Source: Algoriphagus vanfongensis DSM 17529
GTDB taxonomy: Bacteria; Bacteroidota; Bacteroidia; Cytophagales; Cyclobacteriaceae
DNA length: 64,000 bases
Reading direction: 5' to 3'
Assembly (NCBI RefSeq): GCF_000429465.1
Contig: NZ_AUBX01000010.1
Location: 558,001-622,000, forward strand
Positions 1-10,500 of the stretch are shown one piece after another (position 1 is the stretch's first letter; the number at the start of each line of letters is the position of its first letter). A program made the position numbers and the translations under genes. The notes beneath the pieces were generated by a model. It worked only from the letters and a program-made list of their open reading frames with translations, searched no databases and was not told the DNA's origin.

Positions 1-1530
1 CTGATGAAGCTCAGCGCGAATCTCCGCATAAGCCGGATCCTCATAGACATTTTTCAATTCCAAAGGATCCTTTTGGCGATCGATCAGCTCCCATTCATCC
101 TCTACATAGTAGTAGTGGATCAGTTTGTAATCCTGAGTGATGATCGCATAGTGTCGATTGACCATGTGCTCGGCCGGATACTCGTAGTAATGATAATACA
201 CCGCATCACGGGTCCACTGATCCTCCTGTCCTGTCAACAGCGGAACCATGCTTTCTCCTTGCATATCGGATGGAGCTTCTATTCCGGCAGCATCTAGGAA
301 AGTCTGTGCAAAATCAAGATTTTGTACCAAAGCATCGGATTGGGTTCCTGCTTTCACTTTGCCAGGCCAGGCTACCAAAAGCGGGGTTTTGAATGATTCA
401 TCGTAGACGAATCGCTTGTCAAACCATCCATGCTCTCCCAAATAGAATCCTTGGTCAGAAGTGTACACGATAATGGTATTTTCCATCAGGTCATTGGCCT
501 CCAGATAGTCCAGCAATCTTCCTACATTTTCATCCACTGAAGCGATCGTGCCCAGGTAATCCTGCATGTAGCGATTGTATTTCCAGCGCATGGTTTCCTC
601 CTCGCTCATGTTTGGATAGGCCTTTTTGAAAGCTTCATTGATCGGGCCGTAGGCTTTGTCAAAACTAGCCTGCTGCTCTGGCGTAAATCGCTTCATCATA
701 TTGATCAAACGAGCCTTATCAGGTCCAATCTCAGGGAGTCCGAGTTCGTCCATGGTCTCTGCAGACAGCTTGTTGTCTCCCGACCAACTCATGTGCTTCA
801 GGATATTCATCTCTGTCTCCCCTGCAGGGGCAGTCCGACCGGAATAATCATCAAACAAGGTCTTGGGCTCCGGAAAAGACTTAGTGGTGTATTCTTCCAG
901 ATGTCGCTCTGCCATCAGCCAAGCGCGATGTGGTGCCTTATGCAAATACATCAACATAAAAGGTTCTTCCTTATTCCTTTCGGTATCCAACCAGTCAATG
1001 GTCATGTCTGTGATGATATCGGTCACATAGCCTTCCTTCTGGATTTTACCTTCGTTTTTGGTGATGAAGTCGGGATTGTAATAGGAACCTTGCCCCGGCA
1101 AAATCTTGAATTGGTCAAAACCTTTGGGATTGTTGCCAAAATGAAGCTTTCCAAACATAGCCGTCTGATATCCTGCGTCCTGGAAGAGCTGCGGGAAAGT
1201 CACATTGGTGGTATCAAAAGGGGTAAGATTATCGATTTTACCATTCAGATGCGAGTGCTTTCCGGTAAGGATCGTCGCGCGGCTAGGTGCACAAATGGAA
1301 TTGGTCACAGAAGCTTGAGTAAACAGCATCCCCATCTCTGCTATCCGATCGATATTCGGAGTTTCGATCAGAGAATTGTCATAAGCTGAGATCGCCTGAT
1401 AGGCATGATCATCAGACATGATAAAGATGATATTAGGTCTCTCCTGTGCTGTTGTTTCAACTTTTTGCTCACAGGAGAAAACCGAAATCAGGGCTAATCC
1501 TCCAAGCAATAAGGGTGAATATTTTTTCAT
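1..1530 (-). CDS. Type I sulfatase, lipoprotein (3' end off the window edge)
   Basis: Secreted sulfate-ester hydrolase of the alkaline-phosphatase-like S1 superfamily; the exact substrate is unknown. The gene reads leftward from an ATG at 1530 and is still open at base 1, so the C-terminus is outside the window; the paralogue next door suggests about 55 residues are missing. Residues 1-20 form a lipoprotein signal with lipobox cysteine C20 (VFSC). The metal-binding MSDDH motif lies near residue 38, and the formylglycine motif C-A-P-S-R (SICAPSRATILTG) follows, so the active-site cysteine can be matured. The C-terminal part is rich in tyrosines and closely matches the next gene. It lies 25 bp downstream of that paralogue on the same strand, so the two are probably co-transcribed. 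Family S1 is clear; N-acetylglucosamine-6-sulfatase-like (S1_11) is a guess from the C-terminal YYHYYEYP pattern. Confidence 0.9.
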   Translation of the reverse strand, partial: MKKYSPLLLGGLALISVFSCEQKVETTAQERPNIIFIMSDDHAYQAISAYDNSLIETPNIDRIAEMGMLFTQASVTNSICAPSRATILTGKHSHLNGKIDNLTPFDTTNVTFPQLFQDAGYQTAMFGKLHFGNNPKGFDQFKILPGQGSYYNPDFITKNEGKIQKEGYVTDIITDMTIDWLDTERNKEEPFMLMYLHKAPHRAWLMAERHLEEYTTKSFPEPKTLFDDYSGRTAPAGETEMNILKHMSWSGDNKLSAETMDELGLPEIGPDKARLINMMKRFTPEQQASFDKAYGPINEAFKKAYPNMSEEETMRWKYNRYMQDYLGTIASVDENVGRLLDYLEANDLMENTIIVYTSDQGFYLGEHGWFDKRFVYDESFKTPLLVAWPGKVKAGTQSDALVQNLDFAQTFLDAAGIEAPSDMQGESMVPLLTGQEDQWTRDAVYYHYYEYPAEHMVNRHYAIITQDYKLIHYYYVEDEWELIDRQKDPLELKNVYEDPAYAEIRAELHQ

Positions 1531-1555
1531 AATGACGTTTAAAAATGACTGCGTG

Positions 1556-3247
1556 TTATTGGTTGGAAGGCGTCCTTCCGTCAAAGATCTTATCTAGCAA
1601 TTCGGTGTTTTTACCTCCTGCGTAGGAGTTGTTTTCCTGCAAATAATCCAGATACTCGTTCAGGTATTGTTGGGAAATCTGGGAATTGTCGCCGTACTTT
1701 TCTCTCAAACCATCCAGTTTTTGATGCAACTCCGCCTGAATCTCCGCATAGGCTGGATCATCGTAGACATTTTTGAGCTCCATAGGATCATTGATCCGGT
1801 CAATCAGTTCCCATTCATCCGCATCGAAGTAGTAGTGTACCAACTTGTATTCCTTCGTCACGATCGCATAGTGACGCTTCACCATGTGCACGGATGGGTA
1901 TTCGTAGTAGTGATAGTAAACGGCATCTCTAGTCCACTCTCCTTCTCCGGTCAGGAGTGGAAGCAAACTCTCGCCCTGCATATCACTAGGCGCATCTATT
2001 CCTGCCGCCGCCAAAAATGTCTGTGCAAAATCCAGGTTTTGAACCATCTCGTCAGACTTGGAACCAGCAGCTACTTTTCCTGGCCATGCCACTAGCAATG
2101 GAGTTTTGAAAGACTCATCGTAGATAAATCTCTTGTCAAACCAGCCGTGTTCGCCCAAGTAAAACCCTTGATCGGAAGTATAAACGATGATGGTATTTTC
2201 CATCAGGTCATTGGCTTCCAAATAGTCCAAAACTCGGCCCACATTTTCATCAACTGCCTTAATGGTTCCCAAATAATCCTGCATGTAGCGCTGGTATCTC
2301 CACTTCATCTTATCCTCCTCGGTCATGTTTGGATACGCTTTCTTGAACTCCTCAATCATCTTATTGTAAGATTCATCCCATACAGCTCGTTGCTCTGGAT
2401 TCATTCGGCCCACTTCCCCTTCAAAGGCAGCTTTGTCCCAGCCAGAAGTCGGTTCGATTCCCAACTCATCCATCACTGCCGGTGGAATCTTGGAATCACC
2501 TCCCCAGTGCATATCCTTCAGCAAATTCATTTCCGCCTCATGAGCTGCACGACCTCTTCCAGAGTAGTCATCAAATAAAGTCGGAGGCTCTGGGAATGTT
2601 CTCTGTGTAAATTCAGCAACGTGTCTGCCAGCAGGAAGCCATTCTCTATGAGGAGCTTTATGCAAGTAAAAAAGCAAGAAAGGATCTTCCTTCTTTCTTT
2701 CATTTTCCAGCCAGTTCAAAGTCATATCCGTGATGATATCGGTCACATAGCCTTCCACTTGGATATTCCCTTCGTCTTTGGTGATAAAGTCAGGATTGTA
2801 ATATTTCCCCTGACCAGGAAGAATTTTGAATTGATCAAATCCCTTCGGACTGTTCCCAAAATGCAATTTGCCAAACATCGCTGTCTGATAGCCCGCATCT
2901 TGAAAAATCTGAGGAAAAGTCACATTCGTCGTATCAAAAGGAAAATGGTTGTCCACTTTGCCATTGATATGCGAGTGCTTTCCTGTGAGAATCGTCGCTC
3001 TAGAAGGAGCGCAGATAGAATTGGTCACGGATGCATTGGTGAAAAGCATTCCCATTTTAGCAATTCGGTCGATATTGGGAGTCTCGATCAGCTTGTCACT
3101 ATATGCCGATATCGCCTGATAGGCGTGATCATCAGACATGATAAAGACAATATTGGGACGAGAAGATATTTCTTCTTCCTCACTCTTTTGGCAAGAAAAA
3201 AGTCCCGCCACTAGCAGGGAAGCAACAAACAAAAGGGGTTTATTCAT
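1556..3247 (-). CDS. Type I sulfatase, lipoprotein
   Basis: S1-superfamily sulfatase of 563 residues, paralogous to the gene immediately downstream. I chose the ATG at 3247 because it starts a clean lipoprotein signal (MNKPLLFVAS..., lipobox LFSC, C19); an upstream ATG at 3334 would add 29 residues that spoil it. Seen: MSDDH metal site at about 37-41, formylglycine motif CAPSR with C79, TSDQGFYLGEHGWFDKR metal/catalytic motif in the middle, and a YYHYYEYP segment near the C-terminus. By eye about three quarters of the first 200 residues match the neighbouring sulfatase, so this is a tandem duplication. The promoter should lie in the 208-bp divergent region shared with the sulfatase starting at 3456. 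Likely outer-membrane or periplasmic, acting on sulfated amino-sugar or uronic-acid oligosaccharides (inference). Confidence 0.93.
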   Translation of the reverse strand: MNKPLLFVASLLVAGLFSCQKSEEEEISSRPNIVFIMSDDHAYQAISAYSDKLIETPNIDRIAKMGMLFTNASVTNSICAPSRATILTGKHSHINGKVDNHFPFDTTNVTFPQIFQDAGYQTAMFGKLHFGNSPKGFDQFKILPGQGKYYNPDFITKDEGNIQVEGYVTDIITDMTLNWLENERKKEDPFLLFYLHKAPHREWLPAGRHVAEFTQRTFPEPPTLFDDYSGRGRAAHEAEMNLLKDMHWGGDSKIPPAVMDELGIEPTSGWDKAAFEGEVGRMNPEQRAVWDESYNKMIEEFKKAYPNMTEEDKMKWRYQRYMQDYLGTIKAVDENVGRVLDYLEANDLMENTIIVYTSDQGFYLGEHGWFDKRFIYDESFKTPLLVAWPGKVAAGSKSDEMVQNLDFAQTFLAAAGIDAPSDMQGESLLPLLTGEGEWTRDAVYYHYYEYPSVHMVKRHYAIVTKEYKLVHYYFDADEWELIDRINDPMELKNVYDDPAYAEIQAELHQKLDGLREKYGDNSQISQQYLNEYLDYLQENNSYAGGKNTELLDKIFDGRTPSNQ

Positions 3248-3455
3248 AAGATTTTGGGTTGGATCAAAGCTCGGGAAAGGAAAACTGAAGCCTAACATCA
3301 GGTCTTCCGAATCCCAAACAGAAAGAATCAGCAAAGTAAAAAATTTCCTTTGCTTTATTTAGAGCAAAAGCCCTAAAATAATTAGTTTTTACGTGAATGG
3401 ATTCTTTATCTTGTGCCCACTATTGCTTTCAGAAATTTTAGAACCGCTCTCATAC

Positions 3456-4889
3456 ATGAAAATCAAAGCCACATTTCTACTTCTTCTTTGTATCCAGTAT
3501 GCTTTTGCTCAGCAAGAAAAACCTAATGTGCTCTTTATCATCTCTGATGATTTGACCACGACAGCTTTGGGAACTTATGGGAATGAAATCGCCCAGACAC
3601 CCAACATTGATCAACTGGCTTCGGAAGGAGTAGTTTTCAATCGAGCCTACAGCCAATACCCTGTTTGCGGGCCTTCCAGAGCCTCATTTATGTTTGGCTA
3701 CTATCCCAATGCCACAGAAACCTATGGCTATGTCAGTGGTCGGGAAAATGTAGGACCTGAGAAAGTATCACTTTCACAGCATTTCAAAAACAATGGCTAC
3801 TACACGGCCCGAGTCAGCAAAATCTATCACATGGGCGTGCCTATCGATATAGAAAAAGGCTCTGACGGACAAGATGATCCAGCCTCTTGGACAGAGAAGT
3901 TCAACTCCCAAGGTCCCGAATGGACTGCCGCCGGAAAAGCCGAACTGGTACAAAACAATCCTGATGGTAGCATCGAAAGAAAAGGCGGAAATGTGATGAC
4001 CATCGTCCAAGCAGATGGAGATGATTTAGTTCATTCGGATGGAAAAACTGCTGAAAAAGCTTCAGAATTGATCCGGAACCATAAAAATGAGCCTTTCTTT
4101 TTAGCAGTAGGATTGGTCAGACCCCATGTACCTTTTGTAGCTCCAGCGAGTTATTTTACTCCTTTCCCTTGGGAAGGCATCGTCCCACCTCCCGTGGTAG
4201 AGGGAGACTGGAGCGATATCCCTGAGCGTGGGATCAACTATGTGACCACCAAAAACGGCGAGATGAGCTACATTCAAAAGCAAAAAGCCATCGCCGGCTA
4301 TTATGCCTCAGTTTCCTATATGGATGCGCAGGTTGGGAAGATTTTGCAAACACTTCGTGAGGAAGGTTTGGAAGACAATACCATAGTAGTGTTCACTTCT
4401 GATCATGGGTTTCATCTGGGAGAGCATGATTTCTGGATGAAAGTGAGTTTGCATGAAGAATCAGTCCAAGTACCGCTGATCATCAAAGCTCCTGGGCTGG
4501 CACCGATTCGCACTGATTCCTTTGCAGAGTTGGTAGACCTCTACCCTACTTTGGCCGCCATGGCAGGAATCTCAGAGCAAGATCATTTGCAGGGAAAAAA
4601 CTTAGAGCCAGTCTTTGACAATCCCCAATTGGAAGTCAGAGACTATGCCTTCTCTGTGACGCAGGGAGGAAATACCTTCCTGATCCGAACAGACCGCTGG
4701 GCCTATATCCAATACAATGAGGATGGATCTGCAGGTGCGGAACTCTTTGACATGCACCAGGACCCCAAGCAATACACCAACTTGACTCAAAATCCCCATT
4801 TCCAATCTGTCGTAGATGAAATGAAAGCTATTTTGAAAGAAAAACTGGCAGAGGTAAGACACAATGATTTGGGAAAAACTTATGAGTAA
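3456..4889 (+). CDS. Type I sulfatase, iduronate-2-sulfatase-like
   Basis: Secreted S1 sulfatase, 477 residues from the ATG at 3456. This start gives a normal Sec signal (MKIKATFLLLLCIQYAFAQ, cleavage after AFA); an earlier ATG at 3393 would put 21 extra residues before it. Seen: SDDL metal site at 30-33, formylglycine motif CGPSR with C71 followed by ASFMFGYYP, and the HGFHLGEHDFWMK motif. The order and wording of these motifs resemble iduronate-2-sulfatase-like bacterial enzymes (S1_7), but the substrate is not determined. It is divergent from the tandem sulfatases and overlaps the next gene by 8 bp (ATGAGTAA), so the two are translated from one message. The motif AATAATTAGT at 3377 lies in its upstream region and recurs upstream of susC and of the second tetR. 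Confidence 0.92.
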   Translation: MKIKATFLLLLCIQYAFAQQEKPNVLFIISDDLTTTALGTYGNEIAQTPNIDQLASEGVVFNRAYSQYPVCGPSRASFMFGYYPNATETYGYVSGRENVGPEKVSLSQHFKNNGYYTARVSKIYHMGVPIDIEKGSDGQDDPASWTEKFNSQGPEWTAAGKAELVQNNPDGSIERKGGNVMTIVQADGDDLVHSDGKTAEKASELIRNHKNEPFFLAVGLVRPHVPFVAPASYFTPFPWEGIVPPPVVEGDWSDIPERGINYVTTKNGEMSYIQKQKAIAGYYASVSYMDAQVGKILQTLREEGLEDNTIVVFTSDHGFHLGEHDFWMKVSLHEESVQVPLIIKAPGLAPIRTDSFAELVDLYPTLAAMAGISEQDHLQGKNLEPVFDNPQLEVRDYAFSVTQGGNTFLIRTDRWAYIQYNEDGSAGAELFDMHQDPKQYTNLTQNPHFQSVVDEMKAILKEKLAEVRHNDLGKTYE

Positions 4890-6132
4890 AAATTCTGTTT
4901 TCACTATCAAAATAAAGCTGAGGAGCCTCATTCAGGCCAGCTCTATTTCTCTTGGACTTACTTGGCTAATTAGCTTTGCTGCTCAGGCGCAGATTCAGGT
5001 AAAACCACTTCCTATTCAAGCTGAAATTAAAAAAGAGGGACTCAGCCAAATTTTGGATGGTCCATCTATCCTCAAGCTAAAGGACTATTTTGTCTGGGGC
5101 GGCTCGGTAGTGCAAGGGAAAGACAAGAAATATCACATGATTTTTGCTTTGTGGGAAAGTGGCCCAGACACCGATAAATTCACCAATTCTTGGGTCTTGG
5201 AAAGTAAGTTGGGCTATGCAGTTTCTGATTTTCCGGATCGTGATTTTCAGTTTCAAAAGATCATACTCAAAGGTGCTCGATACGATGGAGACAGCAGTGC
5301 CTGGGGTGCGCAGATGGTTCACAATCCTCACATTAAAGAATTTAATGGCAAATATTTTCTCTACTACATCGGAGGAAAAGATTCTGGGCAGGCTGCAGCT
5401 CCGGGACTTGACAAGCGATCCCGGGTCCAGCAGTCCCAGCAAATTGGTGGACTCACATTTGATTCTTTTGAAGATCTAGTAGCCGGAGATTTTGAAAGAG
5501 CCAAAGAACCTTTGATCTCGCCACGAACTAGGGTCAAATCCGAAAATGTCCTCAATCCATCTCCAGCAGGCACTGTGGCCAAACCTGATAACCTAATCGT
5601 GGTCAACCCTTCGGTGACTTATAATCCCCATACGAAAGAGTACATGCTCTTTTTTAAGGGGAACATCTACGAACCCTACTGGAAAGGGGTGCACGGAGTA
5701 GCAACAGGCCCCACTCCACTGGGACCTTTTGTAGCTAAGGACAATTTCATTTTTGATGTCAAGATGCCCGACGGATCCATCGCCAGCACGGAAGATCCCT
5801 ATGTATGGTATGCTTCAAAGTTCGATTGCTTGTTTGCGATCGTCAAAGATTTTACCGGAGTGGTAGCCGGAGGGGAGAAAAAAGCACTGGCCCTGTTGAG
5901 TTCCAAAGATGGGATTGAATGGAAAGTAGCGGACTCCCCTCTTTTTTTGAAAAGAGAAGTGACTCTTCCGGAAGGTGGAATTCTCAATTTAGAAAGGATG
6001 GAAAGACCGCAACTTCTACTGACAGAAGACGGACTGCCGACTGTGCTCTACACAGCTGGCTCGATCGAAAATGTGAACGTTAAAAATGACGGAAGTTCTT
6101 TTAACATCCAGATTCCTCTGAAAAACAGATAA
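4882..6132 (+). CDS. Secreted five-bladed beta-propeller glycosidase-like protein
   Basis: Exported protein of 416 residues whose repeated W/Y-G motifs suggest the five-bladed beta-propeller fold of GH43/GH32/GH117/GH130-type enzymes. I chose the ATG at 4882, which overlaps the sulfatase stop codon; an ATG six codons upstream (4864) is possible. A signal peptide ends at AAQAQ. Candidate catalytic-type signatures are a blade-1 phrase FVWGGSVVQGKDKKYHM, MVHNPHIKEFNGKYFLYY and VVNPSVTYNPHTKEYMLFF, with acidic residues between them (STEDPYVWY). I cannot assign a GH family: it could be an active glycosidase or an unclassified propeller. Its coupling to a sulfatase suggests that it acts on the same oligosaccharide after desulfation. 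Confidence 0.75.
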   Translation: MSKNSVFTIKIKLRSLIQASSISLGLTWLISFAAQAQIQVKPLPIQAEIKKEGLSQILDGPSILKLKDYFVWGGSVVQGKDKKYHMIFALWESGPDTDKFTNSWVLESKLGYAVSDFPDRDFQFQKIILKGARYDGDSSAWGAQMVHNPHIKEFNGKYFLYYIGGKDSGQAAAPGLDKRSRVQQSQQIGGLTFDSFEDLVAGDFERAKEPLISPRTRVKSENVLNPSPAGTVAKPDNLIVVNPSVTYNPHTKEYMLFFKGNIYEPYWKGVHGVATGPTPLGPFVAKDNFIFDVKMPDGSIASTEDPYVWYASKFDCLFAIVKDFTGVVAGGEKKALALLSSKDGIEWKVADSPLFLKREVTLPEGGILNLERMERPQLLLTEDGLPTVLYTAGSIENVNVKNDGSSFNIQIPLKNR

Positions 6133-6312
6133 GTAATAAGAAGCAGTAGAAAACCTTTCAAATACTTTTTTATAAAGGTCATTTCCATTGGAGAAATCAG
6201 AACTAAAAGCCTTAGAAAATGCTTTTTCTTTGGTGATTGACTCGTGCTTATTATATTCAAAAAATTGAGGAGCGCAGTCTCTTTTTTGAACCTTAATCCA
6301 ACCAATTGTAGA

Positions 6313-6969
6313 ATGACCAAATCACCCGGGATCAAAACCAAAGAGAAAATTCATCAGGAAGCTATACGACAATTCAGTGAATTTGGCATCCAAAATATTA
6401 CTAGTAGACATATTGCAAAAGGCATCGGCATCAGCTATGGCAACTTAAACTACCATTTCAAAACCAAAGAAGATTTGATTTGGGATATTTACCGCAGGAT
6501 GAGAGAAGAGATGGATGCCACCTATATAGAGAAAGGTGAAGAGATGAGTGCCTTGGAGCACTATCACAAATTACTGCTTCAGTTAGAGGACTTTCAGTAC
6601 AAGTATCAATTTTTCAATCTTGACGTTTTGGAAATCTGCCGATGCTATCCTTCTGTCAATGAATCGATACAAAATACGCTCAAAGAAAGAAAGAAAATAT
6701 CGCTATCAATTCTAAGCAGTATTATTGAGGAAGGATTTATGAATCCAATCCCACAAGAAACCTTGGAGAGGATTGAGCATATCAATCGGATGATTGTTTC
6801 ATTTTGGCTGACACAAAGAGACGTCTTGATCTCTTATGACTACAGACAAAAAGGTGATATGGTCAAATCTATCTACACGATGCTTCAACCATACCTGACA
6901 TTGGAAGGGAAAGAAGAAATAGCGCGAAACATAGAAAAACACGGATACTCTCTGCTTTCCAAAAAATAG
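6313..6969 (+). CDS. TetR/AcrR-family transcriptional regulator (paralogue 1)
   Basis: DNA-binding regulator of 218 residues. The N-terminal helix-turn-helix (about residues 8-55) reads KEKIHQEAIRQFSEFGIQN, ITSRHIAKGIGISYGNLNYH, then FKTKEDLIWDIYRRM, a TetR-type domain. The rest is an all-helical ligand/dimer domain with no recognised family. I chose the ATG at 6313 because the HTH then begins a few residues in; the frame stays open upstream from 6244 but shows nothing conserved. It lies between the sulfatase/propeller pair and susC. A close paralogue sits at 15697-16350 with nearly the same recognition helix, so the two probably bind related operators. TetR control of a SusCD locus is unusual, since hybrid two-component, ECF-sigma and LacI/GntR regulators are the common types. 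The ligand is unknown. Confidence 0.88.
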   Translation: MTKSPGIKTKEKIHQEAIRQFSEFGIQNITSRHIAKGIGISYGNLNYHFKTKEDLIWDIYRRMREEMDATYIEKGEEMSALEHYHKLLLQLEDFQYKYQFFNLDVLEICRCYPSVNESIQNTLKERKKISLSILSSIIEEGFMNPIPQETLERIEHINRMIVSFWLTQRDVLISYDYRQKGDMVKSIYTMLQPYLTLEGKEEIARNIEKHGYSLLSKK

Positions 6970-7197
6970 AGTTGACTATAGAATCAGCACTCAAAGCCCG
7001 CAGAGTCACCACAAGGAAGGATATCATCCTGTGCTTGGAATGATGGTTTCTGGTTACGCTAAAATCGAAGAGATATTCCGCGTAGGTAATTATTCTTAAT
7101 CCAACACATCACTATCCCTCTCACTAAAGGCGACACTTGCCCTTTACAAAAATTTAAATCCAACTCATTTTATTTCTGGCTATCCAATACAGATTTT

Positions 7198-7230
7198 GAA
7201 GAGTCCCGGTTTGGGACTCTTCTATTTTTT
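7198..7230 (+). terminator. Rho-independent terminator
   Basis: Ten-base-pair stem (7198-7207 with 7213-7222, core GAGTCCC/GGGACTC), loop GGTTT, followed by TATTTTTT. It lies 228 bp past the first tetR stop and insulates susC from upstream transcription on the + strand. Confidence 0.8.
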
Positions 7231-7378
7231 AAGTAGGGAGGGCATTTAATTTCAGCATTTTTTCAACAAAATATTTTCTAAAAAAAATCAAATTTCGACC
7301 CATTTAATAAAAAACAATAAAGCATTCTAGTTCATTTATTTTTTTAATTAAGTCTTTGATTTTTTGTAATTTTTTCGA

Positions 7379-7420
7379 AACCGATTCCGTAGAATAAATA
7401 AATCGGGCTCAATAATTAGT
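7379..7420 (+). promoter_or_regulatory. Candidate operator shared with the second tetR upstream region
   Basis: Contains AACCGATTCCGTAGAAT (7379-7395) and AATAATTAGT (7411-7420). The first part matches 14 of 17 bases with 15392-15408; the second is identical to 15416-15425 and 3377-3386. CCGATT (7381) and AATCGG (7401) form an inverted repeat with 14 bp between the arms. Its place about 100 bp before susC and between two TetR paralogues suggests a regulator site; this is inference. Confidence 0.4.
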
Positions 7421-7514
7421 ACGTTTGACCTAATTTTTATATAAATTACTACGCTTTACACTCTTAAGCCTTTTAAGAGACTGCCCTTTTCTTATTTAAA
7501 TAATCCTAAAGCTT

Positions 7515-10500
7515 ATGCAAAATTTTACAAAAAAAGCTTCCGGAATTAGTGGAATATTCCCCTTCAAAGGATCTCCACCTAATTTGGGAATTCTAATTTT
7601 GGCACTTGCTTTCTTGACCTTTGCCAATCCCTTATTGGCAAGACAAAGCAACCCAATCGTAGTCACCGGTACTGTTACCGATGAGGAAGCTGGCCTTCCC
7701 CTTCCAGGCCTGACTATTCTGGTCAAAGGAACGACGACCGGCACTGTAACAGATAATGATGGCAACTATTCCATCCAGGTACCAAGTACTGAATCCACTC
7801 TGGTGTTCTCTTATGTAGGATATGCTGCCCAAGAGATTCAAGTAGGCAATCAAACCAGAATAAATGTCATCATGGGGCCTGATGTCAGTTCTTTAGACGA
7901 AGTCGTAGTAGTGGGATATGGTACTCAAAAAGTAACGAATATGACTGGAGCTGTAGACGTAGTAGATGGCAAGACTTTGGCGGACCGCCCTTCACCTTCA
8001 GTTTCACAATTGCTTCAAGGGACCTCACCAGGTTTGACTTTTAGCACCGGGAATTTTGGGTTTCAGCCGGGCGCAAATATGAATATCCAAATCAGAGGAC
8101 TGGGATCACTCAATGGAGGCTCGCCTTATGTAGTGATCGATGGGATTCCTGGAGATATGAATCGACTAAACCCTAATGACATCGAGTCAATTTCTGTACT
8201 AAAAGATGCTGCGGCCTCAGCGATCTTTGGAGCCAGGGCACCTTATGGAGTTATTGTAATCACGACGAAATCAGGTAAAGGCAAATTAAAAGCAAGCTAT
8301 TCAGGAAGTGTAGGAGTTGCTACCCCTCAGAACTTGCCTTCTATGATCAATTCTTACGATCATGCGAAGGTAATCAATGAAGCGGGTGTCTTTGGAGCAG
8401 GAGGCAGGTTCTTTCCAGATCGAACTATCGATAACATCTTAGCTTTTCAAAGAGGTGACTATGATTTCTTAAAATCCACTGCCAATTTCCCATCAGATGC
8501 TACCCATTTTGAAACCACTCCCAATCCCAACAACGTCAATCAGTGGGGATTCAATCAATTTGGCAATGCCAACAGGGATTGGTTTGACGAGTATTTTGGA
8601 ACAGGCATGATCCAAAAACATGATTTGAGCATCTCAGGAGGCACAGACAAGACATCTTATTACTTTTCTGCGGGCCTTTATGGCCAAACTGGAGTTTTGA
8701 ACTATGGTACTGACTATTTTGACAGATACAATATCATGGGTAAAATCACCACCTCCATCACAAAGGATTGGGATTTCACCTATCAGCCGAGATTTTCGAA
8801 ATCTGTCAGAGAACTTCCAAACATGGATAGGCAGGGAAGTTATGATTTGATTTTTCATCAAATCGCCAGAACCATGCCTACCAATGCAATGTATGATGGG
8901 TATGGCAATATCATGATTCAGTCTAAAATTCCTTGGGTGAATGATGCCGGCACTGATAAAACTGAAACGATAGAAAATTGGCACACCTTTGCCACAGATA
9001 TTCGGCCAGTGGAAGGATGGACGATCCATGGAGACTTTGCCATGCGCAATACTGACATCTTCTACGTAAGTGATGAGCTGACCGTCTATGATAACTTAGT
9101 GGACAGATCTGTCACTCCAAGTGGCAACACTGTACCGAGCAATACTCGCAGAACCCATTACAGCAACTTGTATTGGACTTCCAATATTTACTCATCCTAC
9201 GAACTGAATGTCAGTGAAAAACATAATTTCAAAATTATGGTAGGTTCGCAATTTGAGAAGTTTCAAAATCGTAATCTTTCTGGATATAGAACCAACCTAT
9301 TGGTACAAAACGTCCCTTCTTTGAATACCGCAGATGGAGAGATCCAGATGACCGAAGGCCTCCGGACGATTAGTACCCAGGGCTATTTCGGAAGATTTAA
9401 CTATAATTTTGACGAAAAGTATTTGGTGGAATTAAATGCCAGATATGATGGTAGCTCTCGATTCAGAAAAGGAAATAGATGGGGATTTTTCCCTTCATTC
9501 TCCCTAGGATGGAATCTCGACAAGGAAAACTTTTGGGACCCTATCAGCTCTGCTGTCAACACTTTTAAAATCAGAGGCTCTTGGGGAGAACTTGGAAACC
9601 AAAATGTAGATCCCTATCAGGATTTATTATTGATCCCACTTTCGGGCAATGCTGTCAACTGGATTTTCAACCCAGGCCAATCAAGACCTATCGGATATGC
9701 AGGCACTCCTTCTCTAGTCAGTCCCGACTTGACATGGGAAACGGCCAGATCCATAGACATTGGAGCTGAAATGAGCTTTTTGGATAAGAAATTAAAGTTT
9801 GTTTTCGATTGGTTTGAGAGAACTACCTTTGATATGATTGGTCCAGTAGATCCCGCACCAGGAGTATTAGGCTCATCCGTGCCTCAATCTAACAATGCTA
9901 CTCTGAGATCCCGTGGATGGGAAAGTACTATTAGCTATGGAAACACACTTTCTAATGGCCTCACTTATTCAGTAGGATTCAATATTTATGATGGAAGAAC
10001 CTTCATTACAGAGTATTTGAACCCTACCGGGGTACTTTCCAATTGGTATGAAGGAAGAGAGCAAGGTGAAATCTGGGGCTACAGAACAGACGGCCTTTAT
10101 CAAAGCCAGGAGGAAGTAGATAGCTATACTGCACAGGTAGACCTTACAGATTTGACCGGGTTGGCATGGAATCCAGGCGATGTGAAATATGTAGATGTTG
10201 ATGGAGACGGTTTTGTGGACAATGGCTCCAATACGCTGGAGGATCATGGCGACTTGTCTATCATCGGCAATAGTACTCCGAGATGGCAATATGGCTTCAA
10301 TTTTAACTTGGCATATAAAGGCTTGGATCTATCCATGATCTGGAGAGGCGTAGGCAAAAGGGACCTGTTCTTCGGGGCCAACGAAAACATTTTCTGGGGC
10401 TTTAGAACCGGTAACCAATCTTCAATTTTCCCTGAACACCTGGATTATTTCAGAGATACTCCTGGAGACATGTATACTGGGCTTTATGAAGGAGAGGCCA

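Larger units (their letters stand above)
6970..7514. other. Intergenic region upstream of susC
   Basis: 545 bp with no convincing gene. It holds a rho-independent terminator at 7198-7230 and then a very AT-rich stretch (7240-7450) leading to susC. At 7379-7420 lie a CCGATT-N14-AATCGG inverted repeat and the AATAATTAGT element shared with the region before the second tetR. A TTTG at 7424-7427 could be a -33 box, but no good TAnnTTTG follows at the right spacing. Confidence 0.7.

Noticed and set aside
2147..2578. Long + strand frames across the tandem sulfatases
   Set aside because: They lie antisense to two strong sulfatase genes and resemble each other only because the two genes are paralogous.
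6199..6230. Hairpin AAAAGC/GCTTTT after the propeller gene
   Set aside because: Only six base pairs with a ten-base loop and a mixed tail; not a reliable terminator.
7421..7460. Possible TTTG / TAnnTTTG promoter before susC
   Set aside because: TTTG at 7424 is not followed by a TAnnTTTG at 19-20 bp; too weak to call.
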